Notes: a model not told the origin generated them from the sequence alone. Numbered from the stretch's first letter, positions 8,901 through 16,743 are shown. The stretch is 53,850 nucleotides of DNA from Lutibacter sp. (GCA_021647265.1 JAKIVA010000012.1:1-53850); one strand, 5' to 3'. Program-made: numbers and translations.

Positions 8901-9387
8901 TCCTAAGTATGGAAAAGATATGAGGTTGGTGGCTCAAGCCATTCAAAATTTAACTCAGGATGATATTGCAATTGTTGAAAAACAAGGAGAAATTTCTATA
9001 AAAATAGCAGGAAATATTGTAAATTTAACCATTGCAGAAGTTGAAATTACATCACAGGATATAGAAGGGTGGTTAGTGTCAAATCAAGGAAATTTAACGG
9101 TAGCTTTAGATGTTACAATTACAGATGATTTGCGCAAAGAAGGAAATGCAAGAGAGCTGGTAAACAGAGTTCAAAACTTACGTAAAGAGTCAGGATTAGA
9201 TGTTACTGATAAAATTAAACTAGTTATCCAAAAAAATGATATATTAGAGCAATCAATTTTAGCAAATGAACAATATATTAAAACAGAAACGTTAACAAAA
9301 GAATTGGTATTTGAAGAGATGATAGAAAATGGTATTGAAATTGTATTTGACAATGTAAATACGAAGATATTAATTGAAAAAATATAG
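5980..9387 (+). CDS. ileS: Isoleucyl-tRNA synthetase
   Basis: A 1135-residue class I aminoacyl-tRNA synthetase that charges tRNA-Ile. The N-terminal ATP site is PPSANGLPGIHHVMARAI (HIGH-type signature, about residues 49-66), followed by GWDTHGLPIE. The CP1 editing domain is inserted at about 190-440, with TTPWTLPSNTALTV and the editing-type DDGTGIVHTAPTFG. The second signature is GKKMSKRLGN near residue 686. The C-terminal anticodon-binding region is long. Length and the KMSKR form suggest the IleS2-like branch, which includes mupirocin-tolerant enzymes; that is inference. The following dksA-like gene starts five bases after the stop. Confidence 0.97.
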   Translation: MSKKFREYKGLNLTKVAEETLEAWEAAHIFEKSITTRDENKPFVFFEGPPSANGLPGIHHVMARAIKDIFCRYKTLQGFQVKRKAGWDTHGLPIELGVEKELGITKEDIGKKITVEQYNEACKKAVMRYTDVWEDLTRRMGHWVDMHDPYVTYKPKYMETVWWLLAQLYKKGLIYKGYTIQPYSPKAGTGLSSHELNQPGTYQDVTDTTVVAQFKAVKNTLPNFLQEVDGNIYFLAWTTTPWTLPSNTALTVGKKIDYVVVKSFNQYTFKPINVILAKNLVEKQFSKKFVAVEKEMQLSEYKESDKKIPYFIVKEFKGLDFLESKYEQLMPYTLPYQNPENAFRVIAGDFVTTDDGTGIVHTAPTFGADDAMVAKKATPEIPPMLVLDDNGNPVPLVNLQGKFTKHMKEYAGKYVKNEYYVDEPAPERSLDVEIAIQLKEENKAFHVEKYRHSYPHCWRTDKPILYYPLDSWFIKVTDKRDRMFELNETINWKPKSTGEGRFGNWLKNANDWNLSRSRFWGIPLPIWRTEDGTEEIMIGSVEELKTEMQKSVEAGFMKKDIFADFEVGNMSEENYDKIDLHKNVVDRITLVSPLGQPMKRESDLIDVWFDSGSMPYAQWHYPFENKALIDENKFYPADFIAEGVDQTRGWFYTLHAIGTMVFDSVAYKNVVSNGLVLDKEGKKMSKRLGNAVDPFETMDKYGADATRWYMISNANPWDNLKFDIEGIDEVRRKFFGTLYNTYSFFSLYANLDGFTYAEDEIAIEKRPEIDRWVLSELNTLIKNVEKFYEEYEPTRAARAIQDFVSENVSNWFVRLSRRRFWKGEYGQDKISAYQTLYTCMVTVAKLASPIAPFFMDNLYKDLTSVSGKENFESIHLTTFPTYDKNLVDSKLERKMQQAQKISSMVLSLRKKEMIKVRQPLQRIMIPVLNNEEREEILAVENLIKSEVNVKEIELIDDASGILVKTIKPNFKVLGPKYGKDMRLVAQAIQNLTQDDIAIVEKQGEISIKIAGNIVNLTIAEVEITSQDIEGWLVSNQGNLTVALDVTITDDLRKEGNARELVNRVQNLRKESGLDVTDKIKLVIQKNDILEQSILANEQYIKTETLTKELVFEEMIENGIEIVFDNVNTKILIEKI

Positions 9388-9391
9388 GTTT

Positions 9392-9769
9392 ATGAATGAA
9401 AATAATAGATATTCCGACAAAGACTTAGCTGAATTTAAAGAAATAATTCTGAAAAAAATAAGTCATGCTGAAGAAGATTTAGCATTGATAAAAAGTGCAT
9501 TTAAAAATGACAGTAATAATGGGACTGACGATACTTCACCTACATTTAAAGCTTTTGAAGAAGGGTCAGAAACAATGTCTAAAGAAGCAAATGTACAATT
9601 GGCAATTCGTCAAGAAAAATTTATAAGAGACCTAAAAAACGCATTGTTGCGAATTGAAAATAAAACATATGGTATTTGTCGTGTTACAGGTAAATTAATT
9701 CAAAAAGAACGATTAAAGTTGGTGCCACACGCAACACTTAGCATTGAAGCCAAAAGAATGCAACAATAA
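9392..9769 (+). CDS. TraR/DksA-like zinc-finger family protein
   Basis: A 125-residue protein from ATG 9392, five bases past the ileS stop; an ATG at 9374 overlaps ileS and gives a less typical start (MKKYRF). It has a helical coiled region (about 15-85), then the DksA-type C-terminal block YGICRVTGKLIQKERLKLVP followed by HATLSIEAK. Only one of the four zinc cysteines is kept, so the finger is degenerate, as in the related flavobacterial family. DksA-like proteins bind RNA polymerase in the secondary channel; the role here is inferred. Co-transcription with ileS is likely, ending at the hairpin 9792-9845. Confidence 0.85.
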   Translation: MNENNRYSDKDLAEFKEIILKKISHAEEDLALIKSAFKNDSNNGTDDTSPTFKAFEEGSETMSKEANVQLAIRQEKFIRDLKNALLRIENKTYGICRVTGKLIQKERLKLVPHATLSIEAKRMQQ

Positions 9770-9791
9770 TCAATCTAAAATTAACGACAAG

Positions 9792-9846
9792 AAAAGAGTA
9801 AGACTTTAATTATAAGGAAAGTAACTTAAGGTTTTACTCTTTTTTG
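9792..9846 (+). terminator. Terminator-like hairpin after the DksA-like gene
   Basis: AAAAGAGTAAGAC (9792-9804) pairs with GTTTTACTCTTTT (9831-9843), 12 of 13 positions, and runs into T residues. The loop of 26 bases is longer than normal and can pair within itself. Confidence 0.5.
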
Positions 9847-9879
9847 ACTACTTATTTATAAAATATTAAATCAATAAAA

Positions 9880-10467
9880 TTGAAAAAAGCCATATCTATT
9901 ATAATTTTGGTTCTATTAATAGATCAAATTAGCAAAATTTATATTAAAACTAATTTTTTTTATGGAGAAGAAGTTGTTGTTTTTGATTGGTTTAGAATTC
10001 ATTTTATAGAAAATAATGGAATGGCTTGGGGTGCTGAATTTGGAGGAAAAGCAGGAAAGTTATTTTTAACTATTTTTAGATTATTTGCAATTACAGGTAT
10101 AGGTTATTGGCTATATACTTCTATTAAAAAAAATGCTCATACTATATTAATTGTAGCAATATCCCTAATTTTCGCTGGTGCAATGGGGAATATTATAGAC
10201 TCTGTTTTTTATGGTACCATATTTAACACGCCAGGAGGTACAAATTTAGCAACATTATTTTCAGATGAACCTTACGGAAAATTATTTTTCGGGAAAGTTG
10301 TAGATATGTTATATTTCCCGATATGGAGTGGTAATTTGCCTTCTTGGCTCCCTTTTTATGGAGGTAAACATTTCACCTTTTTTAATGCCATTTTCAATGT
10401 TGCAGATACTGCAATTTCTACAGGAGTTGGCTTGTTAATTGTTTTTAATAAGAAAGTATTTCCATAA
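9880..10467 (+). CDS. lspA: Lipoprotein signal peptidase (signal peptidase II)
   Basis: A 195-residue inner-membrane aspartyl protease that cleaves signal peptides of prolipoproteins after lipid attachment. Four membrane segments are visible (about 4-20, 67-85, 92-112, 165-188). The catalytic aspartates lie in GAMGNIIDSVFYG and FNVADTAISTG, and the early motif DQISKIYI with ENNGMAWG is typical. The loop between the two catalytic regions is long, as usual in Bacteroidota. The start is TTG 9880; no ATG fits. Many lipoproteins in this window would be its substrates. Confidence 0.95.
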   Translation: MKKAISIIILVLLIDQISKIYIKTNFFYGEEVVVFDWFRIHFIENNGMAWGAEFGGKAGKLFLTIFRLFAITGIGYWLYTSIKKNAHTILIVAISLIFAGAMGNIIDSVFYGTIFNTPGGTNLATLFSDEPYGKLFFGKVVDMLYFPIWSGNLPSWLPFYGGKHFTFFNAIFNVADTAISTGVGLLIVFNKKVFP

Positions 10468-10510
10468 AATAATAAAATTTAATGGTTAAATAATATCAAT
10501 TTATTTATTA

Positions 10511-10526
10511 ATCGTATATTTGCGAT
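10511..10526 (+). promoter_or_regulatory. Promoter -7 box inside a putative ArsR operator
   Basis: TATATTTG (10515-10522) is a full -7 consensus, and it is enclosed by the inverted repeat ATCG (10511-10514) and CGAT (10523-10526). An ArsR-family repressor bound here would block RNA polymerase. An arsR gene lies in the same gene run (12887), so arsenite-relieved autoregulation is likely. The -33 element is poor. The site assignment is inference. Confidence 0.5.
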
Positions 10527-10543
10527 AAACAAATTAAAAGATA

Positions 10544-10891
10544 ATGAGAACTATTAAAATTTTAGGGACAGGTTGTCCTAATTGTAAACGCACAGAAAGT
10601 ATTATAGAAACTGTAGTAACTCAGTTAAACCTCAATTTTAAAATTGAAAAAATAGAGGATATTCAAGAAATTATGAAGTACAATGTAATGAGTACTCCTG
10701 CGGTAGTATTAGATGATGAAGTGATTATAAAAGGACGTGTACCAAGTTTAACAGAGATTAAGGATGTATTAACTGCTGTAACTTGTTGCTCAAGTACAGG
10801 AGACTCTTGTTGTGGCGGTGAACATCATGAACACGGAGAAAATTGCAACTCTGATTCTCATTCTAAAGAAGGTTCTTGCTGTAGTAATTAA
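10544..10891 (+). CDS. Thioredoxin-fold protein with Cys/His-rich tail
   Basis: A 115-residue cytoplasmic protein. Residues 1-78 are a small thioredoxin-fold domain (redox-active disulfide protein family) with the active site GTGCPNCKRTE (CxxC at about 11-14) and the cis-proline region MSTPAVVLDDE. Residues 80-115 form an unusual tail with TCCSS, SCCGGEHHEHGENC and GSCCSN: seven cysteines and several histidines, suited to binding arsenite or soft metals. It opens the arsenic gene run, 29 bases before the ACR3 gene. It may reduce ArsC or pass arsenite to the pump; both are inference. Confidence 0.8.
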   Translation: MRTIKILGTGCPNCKRTESIIETVVTQLNLNFKIEKIEDIQEIMKYNVMSTPAVVLDDEVIIKGRVPSLTEIKDVLTAVTCCSSTGDSCCGGEHHEHGENCNSDSHSKEGSCCSN

Positions 10892-10920
10892 TAAAAAATA
10901 TTTTATATAAAAATTAATCA

Positions 10921-11949
10921 ATGAAACCCAAATTAAAACTACTTGACCGTTTTTTAACTTTATGGATTTTTTTAGCAATGGCAGTTGGAGTTGGAATAGG
11001 AGTGCTATTTCCAAATATGGCAAATTTCACTAATAGCCTATCTGTTGGATCTACAAATGTTCCTTTAGCAATTGGTTTAATTTTAATGATGTATCCACCC
11101 TTAGCAAAAGTAGATTACAAACTATTACCCAAAGCATTTAAAGATGCCAAACTAATGCGGTTATCCTTATTTTTAAATTGGATAATTGGCCCTTTTTTAA
11201 TGTTTTTTTTAGCAATCATGTTTTTACATGACTATCCTGGTTATATGACAGGTTTAATTTTAATTGGTTTAGCAAGATGTATTGCAATGGTTATTGTTTG
11301 GAATGATTTGGCTGGTGGAAGTCGTGAATATGGAGCGACATTAATAGCGTTAAATAGTATTTTTCAAGTATTAACGTATAGTTTTTACGCTTGGTTATTT
11401 ATAAGTATTTTACCAAAATACTTTGGTTTAGAAGCTTACGATGTTAATATTTCAGTTTTTGAAGTTGCTAAAAGCGTCCTTATTTATTTGGGTATTCCCT
11501 TTTTAGCAGGTTATCTATCACGTAAATATTTAACAAAATATAAAGGTGAAAATTGGTACAATCGTAAATTTATTCCGTTTATTTCACCCATCACATTAAT
11601 TGCTTTATTAGCAACCACTGTATTGATGTTTAGCCTTAAAGGCGATATGATTTTAGAACTTCCTTTTGATGTTTTAAGAATAGCTGTTCCGTTAATAATT
11701 TATTTTATTGTGATGTTTCTGACGAGCTTTTTTATAGCAAAATCTATGAAAGTTCCTTATGATAAAAATGCATCAGTAGCATTTACAGCCACAGGCAATA
11801 ATTTTGAATTGGCTATAGCAGTTTCCATTGCCGTTTTTGGGTTAAATTCTGCTCAGGCTTTTACAGGAGTTATTGGTCCGCTAGTTGAAGTGCCTGTTTT
11901 AATTGGGTTGGTAAATGTATCACTTTGGTTAAAGAAAAAATATTATTAA
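10921..11949 (+). CDS. arsB: ACR3-family arsenite efflux permease
   Basis: A 342-residue integral membrane protein with about ten membrane segments (BART superfamily). It begins LKLLDRFLTLWIFLAMAVGV, which is the usual ACR3 start, and holds the conserved cysteine in GLARCIAMVIVWNDLAGG near residue 121, known in ACR3 proteins to be needed for transport. Further family blocks are LNSIFQ, TATGNNFELAIAVSIAVFG and PLVEVPVLIGLV. It exports arsenite using the proton gradient. It is flanked by a thioredoxin-like gene and, after the broken gene, by arsC and arsR. Confidence 0.95.
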   Translation: MKPKLKLLDRFLTLWIFLAMAVGVGIGVLFPNMANFTNSLSVGSTNVPLAIGLILMMYPPLAKVDYKLLPKAFKDAKLMRLSLFLNWIIGPFLMFFLAIMFLHDYPGYMTGLILIGLARCIAMVIVWNDLAGGSREYGATLIALNSIFQVLTYSFYAWLFISILPKYFGLEAYDVNISVFEVAKSVLIYLGIPFLAGYLSRKYLTKYKGENWYNRKFIPFISPITLIALLATTVLMFSLKGDMILELPFDVLRIAVPLIIYFIVMFLTSFFIAKSMKVPYDKNASVAFTATGNNFELAIAVSIAVFGLNSAQAFTGVIGPLVEVPVLIGLVNVSLWLKKKYY

Positions 11950-11952
11950 TTA

Positions 11953-12440
11953 ATTTGAAGATGTGCAGATTTGATAATTTGAAAATGAATTAATCTATGA
12001 TACCTTATCATATTAAATAAAAAAATTATGAGAAATGATAAACAAAACCTAATAGTAGATTTAACAATTAAATTTTCTTTAAAAGTTATTAATTATTGCG
12101 AATAGCTTGAATCAAATAAAAATTTGTTATTGCTAAACAATTATTAAAATCTGGAACTTCAATTGGAGCAAATGTTCATGAAGCTCAGAATGCAGAAAGT
12201 AAGGCGGATTTTATCCATAAATTAAAAATTGCTGCTAAAGAGGCAGATGAAACAGAATATTGGTTATTCTTATGTAAAAAATCTAAAAATTATCCATTTA
12301 ATAAAGAGTTAGAATCAGACTTAGAATCAATAATAAAAGTATTATCTAAAATAATAAGCTCTAGTAAAAAATAAACTAATTTGAAAATTAAATATTCTCA
12401 TTATCAAATTTTCAAATTAACTAATCATCAAATCAAGTAA
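11953..12440. repeat. Related AT-rich repeats flanking the broken four-helix-bundle gene
   Basis: The left flank (about 11953-11996) holds GATTTGATAATTTGAAAATG; the right flank (about 12375-12440) holds, on both strands, copies of the same words, such as ATTATCAAATTTTCAAATTA and ATCATCAAATC. Seen from the opposite strand the right block resembles the left, giving loose inverted repeats around the gene. They could mark the ends of a mobile unit that brought the gene in; decay prevents an exact boundary. Confidence 0.4.
12028..12374 (+). pseudogene. Four-helix-bundle protein gene (S23/TIGR02436 family), broken
   Basis: Reading from ATG 12028 gives MRNDKQNLIVDLTIKFSLKV and then an in-frame TAG at 12103; a frame change near 12120 is needed to continue with IAKQLLKSGTSIGANVHEAQ and ADFIHKLKIAAKEADETEYW, ending at TAA 12372-12374. 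Together these match the whole length (about 115 residues) of the four-helix-bundle family named after 23S rRNA intervening-sequence proteins. With both a nonsense codon and a frameshift it is a pseudogene. It sits within the arsenic gene run, and both flanks carry related repeats built on AATTTGAAAAT. This accounts for most of the gap 11950-12440. Confidence 0.8.
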
Positions 12441-12875
12441 ATGAAAATATTAATACTTTGTACAGGAAATTCCTGTCGCAGTCAAATGGCTGAAGGGTTT
12501 TTAAAATCATTTGATAAAAAGCTGGAAGTTTATTCAGCGGGAACAGAACCAGCTTTGAAAGTTCATCCAAAAGCAATACAAGTTATGGCAGAATTAGGCA
12601 TTGATTTAAGTAATAATAAACCAAAATCAGTTGCTCAGTTTTTAAATAAATCTTTTGATTATGTAATTACTGTTTGTGGTGGAGCAAAAGAAAGTTGCCC
12701 AATGTTTACAGGAAATGTAAAACATAGAATTCATATAGGTTTTGAAGATCCAGCAGAGGCTATTGGAACAGATGCAGAAATTACCACTGAATTTAGAAAA
12801 ATTAGAGATGAAATTAAACAGAGATTTAATAGTTTCTATCTAAAAAATCTGATTAATGAAAATAAATCCTTTTAA
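12441..12875 (+). CDS. arsC: Arsenate reductase, thioredoxin-coupled type
   Basis: A 144-residue protein of the low-molecular-weight tyrosine phosphatase fold. The phosphate loop CTGNSCRSQMAEG has the nucleophilic Cys at residue 8 and the Arg-Ser pair; the resolving cysteines lie in VCGGAKESCPMF; the general acid is the Asp in GFEDPAEA. It reduces arsenate to arsenite, with thioredoxin regenerating the enzyme. The product is exported by the ACR3 protein upstream. ATG 12441 follows the right flank of the broken gene, and arsR follows 11 bases after the stop. Confidence 0.95.
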   Translation: MKILILCTGNSCRSQMAEGFLKSFDKKLEVYSAGTEPALKVHPKAIQVMAELGIDLSNNKPKSVAQFLNKSFDYVITVCGGAKESCPMFTGNVKHRIHIGFEDPAEAIGTDAEITTEFRKIRDEIKQRFNSFYLKNLINENKSF

Positions 12876-12886
12876 ATAATTATAGT

Positions 12887-13222
12887 ATGAAAAGAAGTTT
12901 GTCAGATATTCAATACAAAGAAGATACCGAAAAATTGGCTCGCTTTGCTAAAGCATTAGGGCACCCTACAAGAATAGCCATTTTAAAACATTTAGAAAAT
13001 CAATCTTGTTGTTTTACAGGTGAATTGGTAGATGTTTTGCCTTTAGCACAATCTACAATTTCACAACATTTAAAAGAATTAAAAAATGCTGGATTAATTC
13101 AAGGAGAATTAAAGCCACCAAAAATAAAATATTGTATTCATCAAAAAAATTGGGCAACAGCCAAAAAATTATTTGAGAATTTATTTAATGGTAACAATAG
13201 TTTTGAAAAAGTTAAATGTTAG
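12887..13222 (+). CDS. arsR: ArsR-family repressor
   Basis: A 111-residue winged-helix protein. LARFAKALGHPTRIAILKHL is the typical ArsR/SmtB opening helix, QSTISQHLKELKNAGLIQGE is the recognition helix, and KIKYCIHQKNW is the wing. An adjacent cysteine pair at about 44-45 (QSCCFTGEL) sits where ArsR proteins bind arsenite or antimonite. It should release the operator when the ligand binds; the palindromic site at 10511-10526 is the best candidate target. It lies between arsC and the permease gene. Confidence 0.93.
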   Translation: MKRSLSDIQYKEDTEKLARFAKALGHPTRIAILKHLENQSCCFTGELVDVLPLAQSTISQHLKELKNAGLIQGELKPPKIKYCIHQKNWATAKKLFENLFNGNNSFEKVKC

Positions 13223-13254
13223 ACAACTAGCAATAAAAAAGAAATACAAGTAAT

Positions 13255-14232
13255 ATGTTCGATTGGATTCAAAAATTAGCAGACTGGTTTGTATTTGATA
13301 TATTACATTTAGTAAAAGGTCAACGCTTAGCGGAAGCCTTAAACTTTTTTATATACGACAGTATAAAAATTTTACTTTTACTGTTTGTTATCATCTTTTT
13401 AATGGGAATAATTAACAGCTATTTCCCAGTTGAAAAAGTTCGCAACTACCTATCTCGAAACAAATTATTTGGTTTTGAATATTTAATGGCAAGCTTGTTT
13501 GGGGTGGTAACGCCATTTTGTTCGTGTTCTTCTGTCCCCTTATTTATTGGCTTTGTGCGTGGAGGTATTCCATTGGGTGTAACTTTTTCATTTTTGGTAA
13601 CCTCACCATTAGTAAACGAAGTAGCTATTGGTCTTTTTGTAGGTCTTTTCGGAATAAAAATAACCATTATTTATGTTGTAAGCGGAGTTTTGCTTGGTTT
13701 AATTAGTGGTCTTATTTTAAGTCGTTTCAAACTAGAACGGTTTTTAACTCCTTGGGTGAAAGAGGTATTAGCCAGTGCAGAAAGAGATGAAGAAGCTTTT
13801 GTAGCAGAAAAAACTCCTTTTAGTAAACGTTTGCCTATTATTTGGGCTGAAGTATTAAAAATTATTAAGGGAATTGTGATTTATGTACTTATAGGTATCG
13901 CTATTGGTGGATTAATGCACGGCTATATTCCTCACAATTTTTTTGAACAATATATGAGTAAAGATAATTTTTTTGCCGTGCCTTTGGCAACAATTTTGGC
14001 AGTACCAATGTATTCTAATGCATCAGGTATTTTACCAATAATACAAGTACTGGTTTCAAAAGGAATTCCAATAGGAACAGCAATTGCTTTTATGATGGGA
14101 GTAGTGGCATTATCATTACCAGAAGCTATGCTACTTAAAAAAGTAATGACTTATAAATTAATAGGAATATTTTTTGGAGTAGTAACACTTTGTATTATTT
14201 TTTCAGGTTATTTATTTAATATGATATTATAA
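13255..14232 (+). CDS. ArsP-type permease (DUF318/PF03773)
   Basis: A 325-residue integral membrane protein with about eight membrane segments. The family's cysteine motif is present in VVTPFCSCSSVPLFIGF near residue 92, and the second half repeats the topology with AVPMYSNASGILPI. Members include ArsP, an exporter of methylated or organic trivalent arsenicals, and other permeases next to ars genes. The position directly after arsR supports an arsenic role, but the substrate is not fixed by sequence. Confidence 0.85.
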   Translation: MFDWIQKLADWFVFDILHLVKGQRLAEALNFFIYDSIKILLLLFVIIFLMGIINSYFPVEKVRNYLSRNKLFGFEYLMASLFGVVTPFCSCSSVPLFIGFVRGGIPLGVTFSFLVTSPLVNEVAIGLFVGLFGIKITIIYVVSGVLLGLISGLILSRFKLERFLTPWVKEVLASAERDEEAFVAEKTPFSKRLPIIWAEVLKIIKGIVIYVLIGIAIGGLMHGYIPHNFFEQYMSKDNFFAVPLATILAVPMYSNASGILPIIQVLVSKGIPIGTAIAFMMGVVALSLPEAMLLKKVMTYKLIGIFFGVVTLCIIFSGYLFNMIL

Positions 14233-14262
14233 AATTTTAACGTGATAGAAATATAAAAACCA

Positions 14263-14358
14263 ATGGCAGAAAAAATTCTTTTAAAAATGAAAGAGTCAAT
14301 GACTGGAGAACAACTAAATGTAGTTAAATTAGCTTTTAAAATTATAAACGAAATTTAA
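14263..14358 (+). CDS. Possible 31-residue ORF
   Basis: ATG 14263 to TAA 14356-14358 encodes MAEKILLKMKESMTGEQLNV and a short hydrophobic end. The stop is one base before the next gene, a spacing that would allow coupling. I recognise no family; it could be a leader peptide, a fragment or chance. Confidence 0.25.
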   Translation: MAEKILLKMKESMTGEQLNVVKLAFKIINEI

Positions 14359-14359
14359 A

Positions 14360-15217
14360 ATGGATAAAATATACCAACAGCAAATTAATGAAATAACTGA
14401 ACATAATATATATGCAGAATTAGCAAAGCTGAGTTTAGATGATAAGAACACTAAAACATTAAAAATAATTTCTAATCAAGAATTGGCTCATTACAATTTT
14501 TGGAAAGAAATTACCAAAAAGGAAGCAAAACCAAATAGGTGGAAAATAAAAAAACATATTTGGTTAGCTAAAGTATTTGGTTTGTCATTTTCATTACGCC
14601 TTATGGAAATGGGTGAAGTAGAAGCTAGTATATTTTATAATGATATATCAAAAAAATATCCAGAAGCTTTAACTATTCAAGAAGAAGAACTTCAGCATGA
14701 ACAAAAATTAATAGGGATTTTAAATGATAATCGCTTAAACTATGCAGGATCCATAGTGTTAGGGCTAAACGATGCTTTAGTTGAATTTACAGGAACTTTA
14801 GCGGGCTTAACTTTTGCTTTCTCAAATAACAAGGTTGTTGGAGCAACAGGGCTTGTTATGGGGTTCGCAGCTTCTCTTTCTATGGCAGCTTCAGGCTATT
14901 TGTCTTCAAAAGAAGAGGAGGCAAATGAAAAGATAAATCCAATTACGGCTGCAATTTATACAGGGGTCTCCTATATTCTTACGGTTGTATTCTTAGTCGC
15001 TCCTTATTTAATACAAGATAACCCATACATAGCATTAGGGTCAATGTTGTTTATAACAGTATTAATTATTGCCGGCTATACATATTATATTTCAATAGCA
15101 AAAATATTATCTTTTAAAAAAAGATTTATACAAATGGCAGTTATATCTCTTGGTGTTGCCGCAATCTCATTTGGAATAGGAGTATTAATAAAACAAGTTT
15201 TTGGAATAGGAACTTAA
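14360..15217 (+). CDS. Ferritin-like/VIT1 membrane protein (MbfA-like)
   Basis: A 285-residue two-domain protein. Residues 1-125 are a rubrerythrin-like four-helix domain with metal-type glutamate and histidine residues (AELAKLS, NQELAHYNFW, GEVEASIFY, QEEELQHEQKL). Residues about 128-285 are a VIT1/CCC1 transporter domain with five membrane segments, including the signature GLNDALVEFTGTLAGLTFAF and the acidic cytoplasmic loop SSKEEEANE. Such Er-VIT1 fusions (MbfA) export iron or manganese. It lies between the ars genes and a Feo operon, so a part in iron balance is likely. Confidence 0.9.
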   Translation: MDKIYQQQINEITEHNIYAELAKLSLDDKNTKTLKIISNQELAHYNFWKEITKKEAKPNRWKIKKHIWLAKVFGLSFSLRLMEMGEVEASIFYNDISKKYPEALTIQEEELQHEQKLIGILNDNRLNYAGSIVLGLNDALVEFTGTLAGLTFAFSNNKVVGATGLVMGFAASLSMAASGYLSSKEEEANEKINPITAAIYTGVSYILTVVFLVAPYLIQDNPYIALGSMLFITVLIIAGYTYYISIAKILSFKKRFIQMAVISLGVAAISFGIGVLIKQVFGIGT

Positions 15218-15315
15218 TATTATAATTAAAAAATAAAAGAGTTATATATTAATGTTGTTATAATCTGTATTATTACAAAATTTTGGTATGTATTTAATTT
15301 TATAAAACTAATTTT

Positions 15316-16734
15316 TTAAAATACAATCCTCCAAATTTGTGCTACTAAAAAGGTAACTATAAGTCCCATAATAACTGGTAAAACAGTAGCAACAGTAGTC
15401 CATTTTAAGCTTTTGGTCTCTTTATAAATGGTATATATTGTAGTACTACAAGGGTTGTGTAATAGACTGAATAACATAATGTTAACTGCGGTTAGCAATG
15501 TCCATCCTCCAGCTCTCAAAATTTCTCCTGTTGCATTTGCTGAATCTAGTTCAAACATAACACCTGCACCATTTCCTACAGAAATTCCTGTAACTAAAAC
15601 GGTTAGCATTAATATGGTTGGAATTATAATTTCGTTGGCAGGTATTGCAACAATAAAAGCTAACAAAATAACACCATTTAAACCTAATAAAAAGCCAAAT
15701 CCGTCTAAAGAATTAATAATCCACGCCGCAACGCTTTCGTTACCAATGTAAATATTCGAGATTAACCAAATTACAGCTCCAGCAGGAGCGGCAAAAATGA
15801 TTGCTCTCCATAAAACAATTAAAGTTCGGTCAATTAATGATGTATAAATAGTTTTCCAAAACCTTGGAGGTCTATAAGGTGGTAGTTCTAAATTAAAGGT
15901 AGAAACTTCACCTTTTAAGATTGTTTTTGAAAGTGCCCAAGAAGAAAAAAACATAAAAAAGATTCCTAACAAAGCAATTGCAATTACTGCAACAAGTGAA
16001 GCAATCCCTGAAAAAGCAGCCGGAACCGTTGCACCAATAAAAATGGTTGCAATTAAAATTTGAGTTGGCCATCGACCATTGCAAAGAGAAAAATTATTAG
16101 TTATTATGGCAATTAAACGCTCTCTAGGGCTATCAATTATTCGGGTAGCAATTACACCGGCAGCATTACATCCAAATCCCATACTCATAGTTAAAGCTTG
16201 TTTGCCATGAGCTCCAGATTTTTTAAATAATGAATCTAAATTAAAGGCTACTCTTGGTAAATAACCAAAATCTTCTAATAAGGTAAATAATGGGAAAAAA
16301 ATTGCCATTGGTGGTAGCATTACTGAAATTACCCAAGCAACAGATAAATAAACACCGTCAATTAAAAATCCACTTAACCACCAAGGAGTATTAATTGTTG
16401 TTGCTAAATTTTTTAGCAGTGGGTGAAAATCATTTAAAAGAATTTTAGCTAAAAGAGAAGAAGGGTAGTTTGCGCCAGTAATGGTTAGCCAAAGTATTAC
16501 TGCTAATACTAAAAACATAATTGGAAATCCCCAAGTTTTACTAGTTACAATTCTATCTATTTTGGAATCAATAGAAAATTTATTTTTTTTATTTTTTTTA
16601 GTAATGGCATCACCCACTATTTCTGCAGCATCAGCGTAAATGCCTTCTGCTAAATGGTCATGAAAATCATCGCCAATTTGCCAACGCAATTCTTTAGATA
16701 GGGCTAATATATCATCTATATTTTTATTTTCCAT
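15316..16734 (-). CDS. feoB: FeoB membrane (permease) half, separate gene
   Basis: A 472-residue membrane protein equal to the C-terminal part of FeoB. It starts with the soluble segment KELRWQIGDDFHDHLAEGIY, normally internal to FeoB, followed by the Gate domains: GFPIMFLVLAVILWL, LPPMAIFFPLFTLLEDFGYL, MGFGCNAAGVIATRIID (conserved Cys motif) and a second Gate region with LHNPCSTTIYTIYKET. It moves ferrous iron across the inner membrane. The GTPase half is the upstream gene in the same frame, separated by two TAA codons and nine bases. Confidence 0.93.
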   Translation of the reverse strand: MENKNIDDILALSKELRWQIGDDFHDHLAEGIYADAAEIVGDAITKKNKKNKFSIDSKIDRIVTSKTWGFPIMFLVLAVILWLTITGANYPSSLLAKILLNDFHPLLKNLATTINTPWWLSGFLIDGVYLSVAWVISVMLPPMAIFFPLFTLLEDFGYLPRVAFNLDSLFKKSGAHGKQALTMSMGFGCNAAGVIATRIIDSPRERLIAIITNNFSLCNGRWPTQILIATIFIGATVPAAFSGIASLVAVIAIALLGIFFMFFSSWALSKTILKGEVSTFNLELPPYRPPRFWKTIYTSLIDRTLIVLWRAIIFAAPAGAVIWLISNIYIGNESVAAWIINSLDGFGFLLGLNGVILLAFIVAIPANEIIIPTILMLTVLVTGISVGNGAGVMFELDSANATGEILRAGGWTLLTAVNIMLFSLLHNPCSTTIYTIYKETKSLKWTTVATVLPVIMGLIVTFLVAQIWRIVF

Positions 16735-16743
16735 ATTTTAACT

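Noticed and set aside
9374..9391. Upstream start for the DksA-like gene overlapping ileS
   Set aside because: ATG 9392 gives a family-like N-terminus and normal spacing after the ileS stop.
12028..12374. A diversity-generating retroelement, suggested by the four-helix-bundle (Avd-like) gene
   Set aside because: No reverse transcriptase, template repeat or variable-region target is present nearby.
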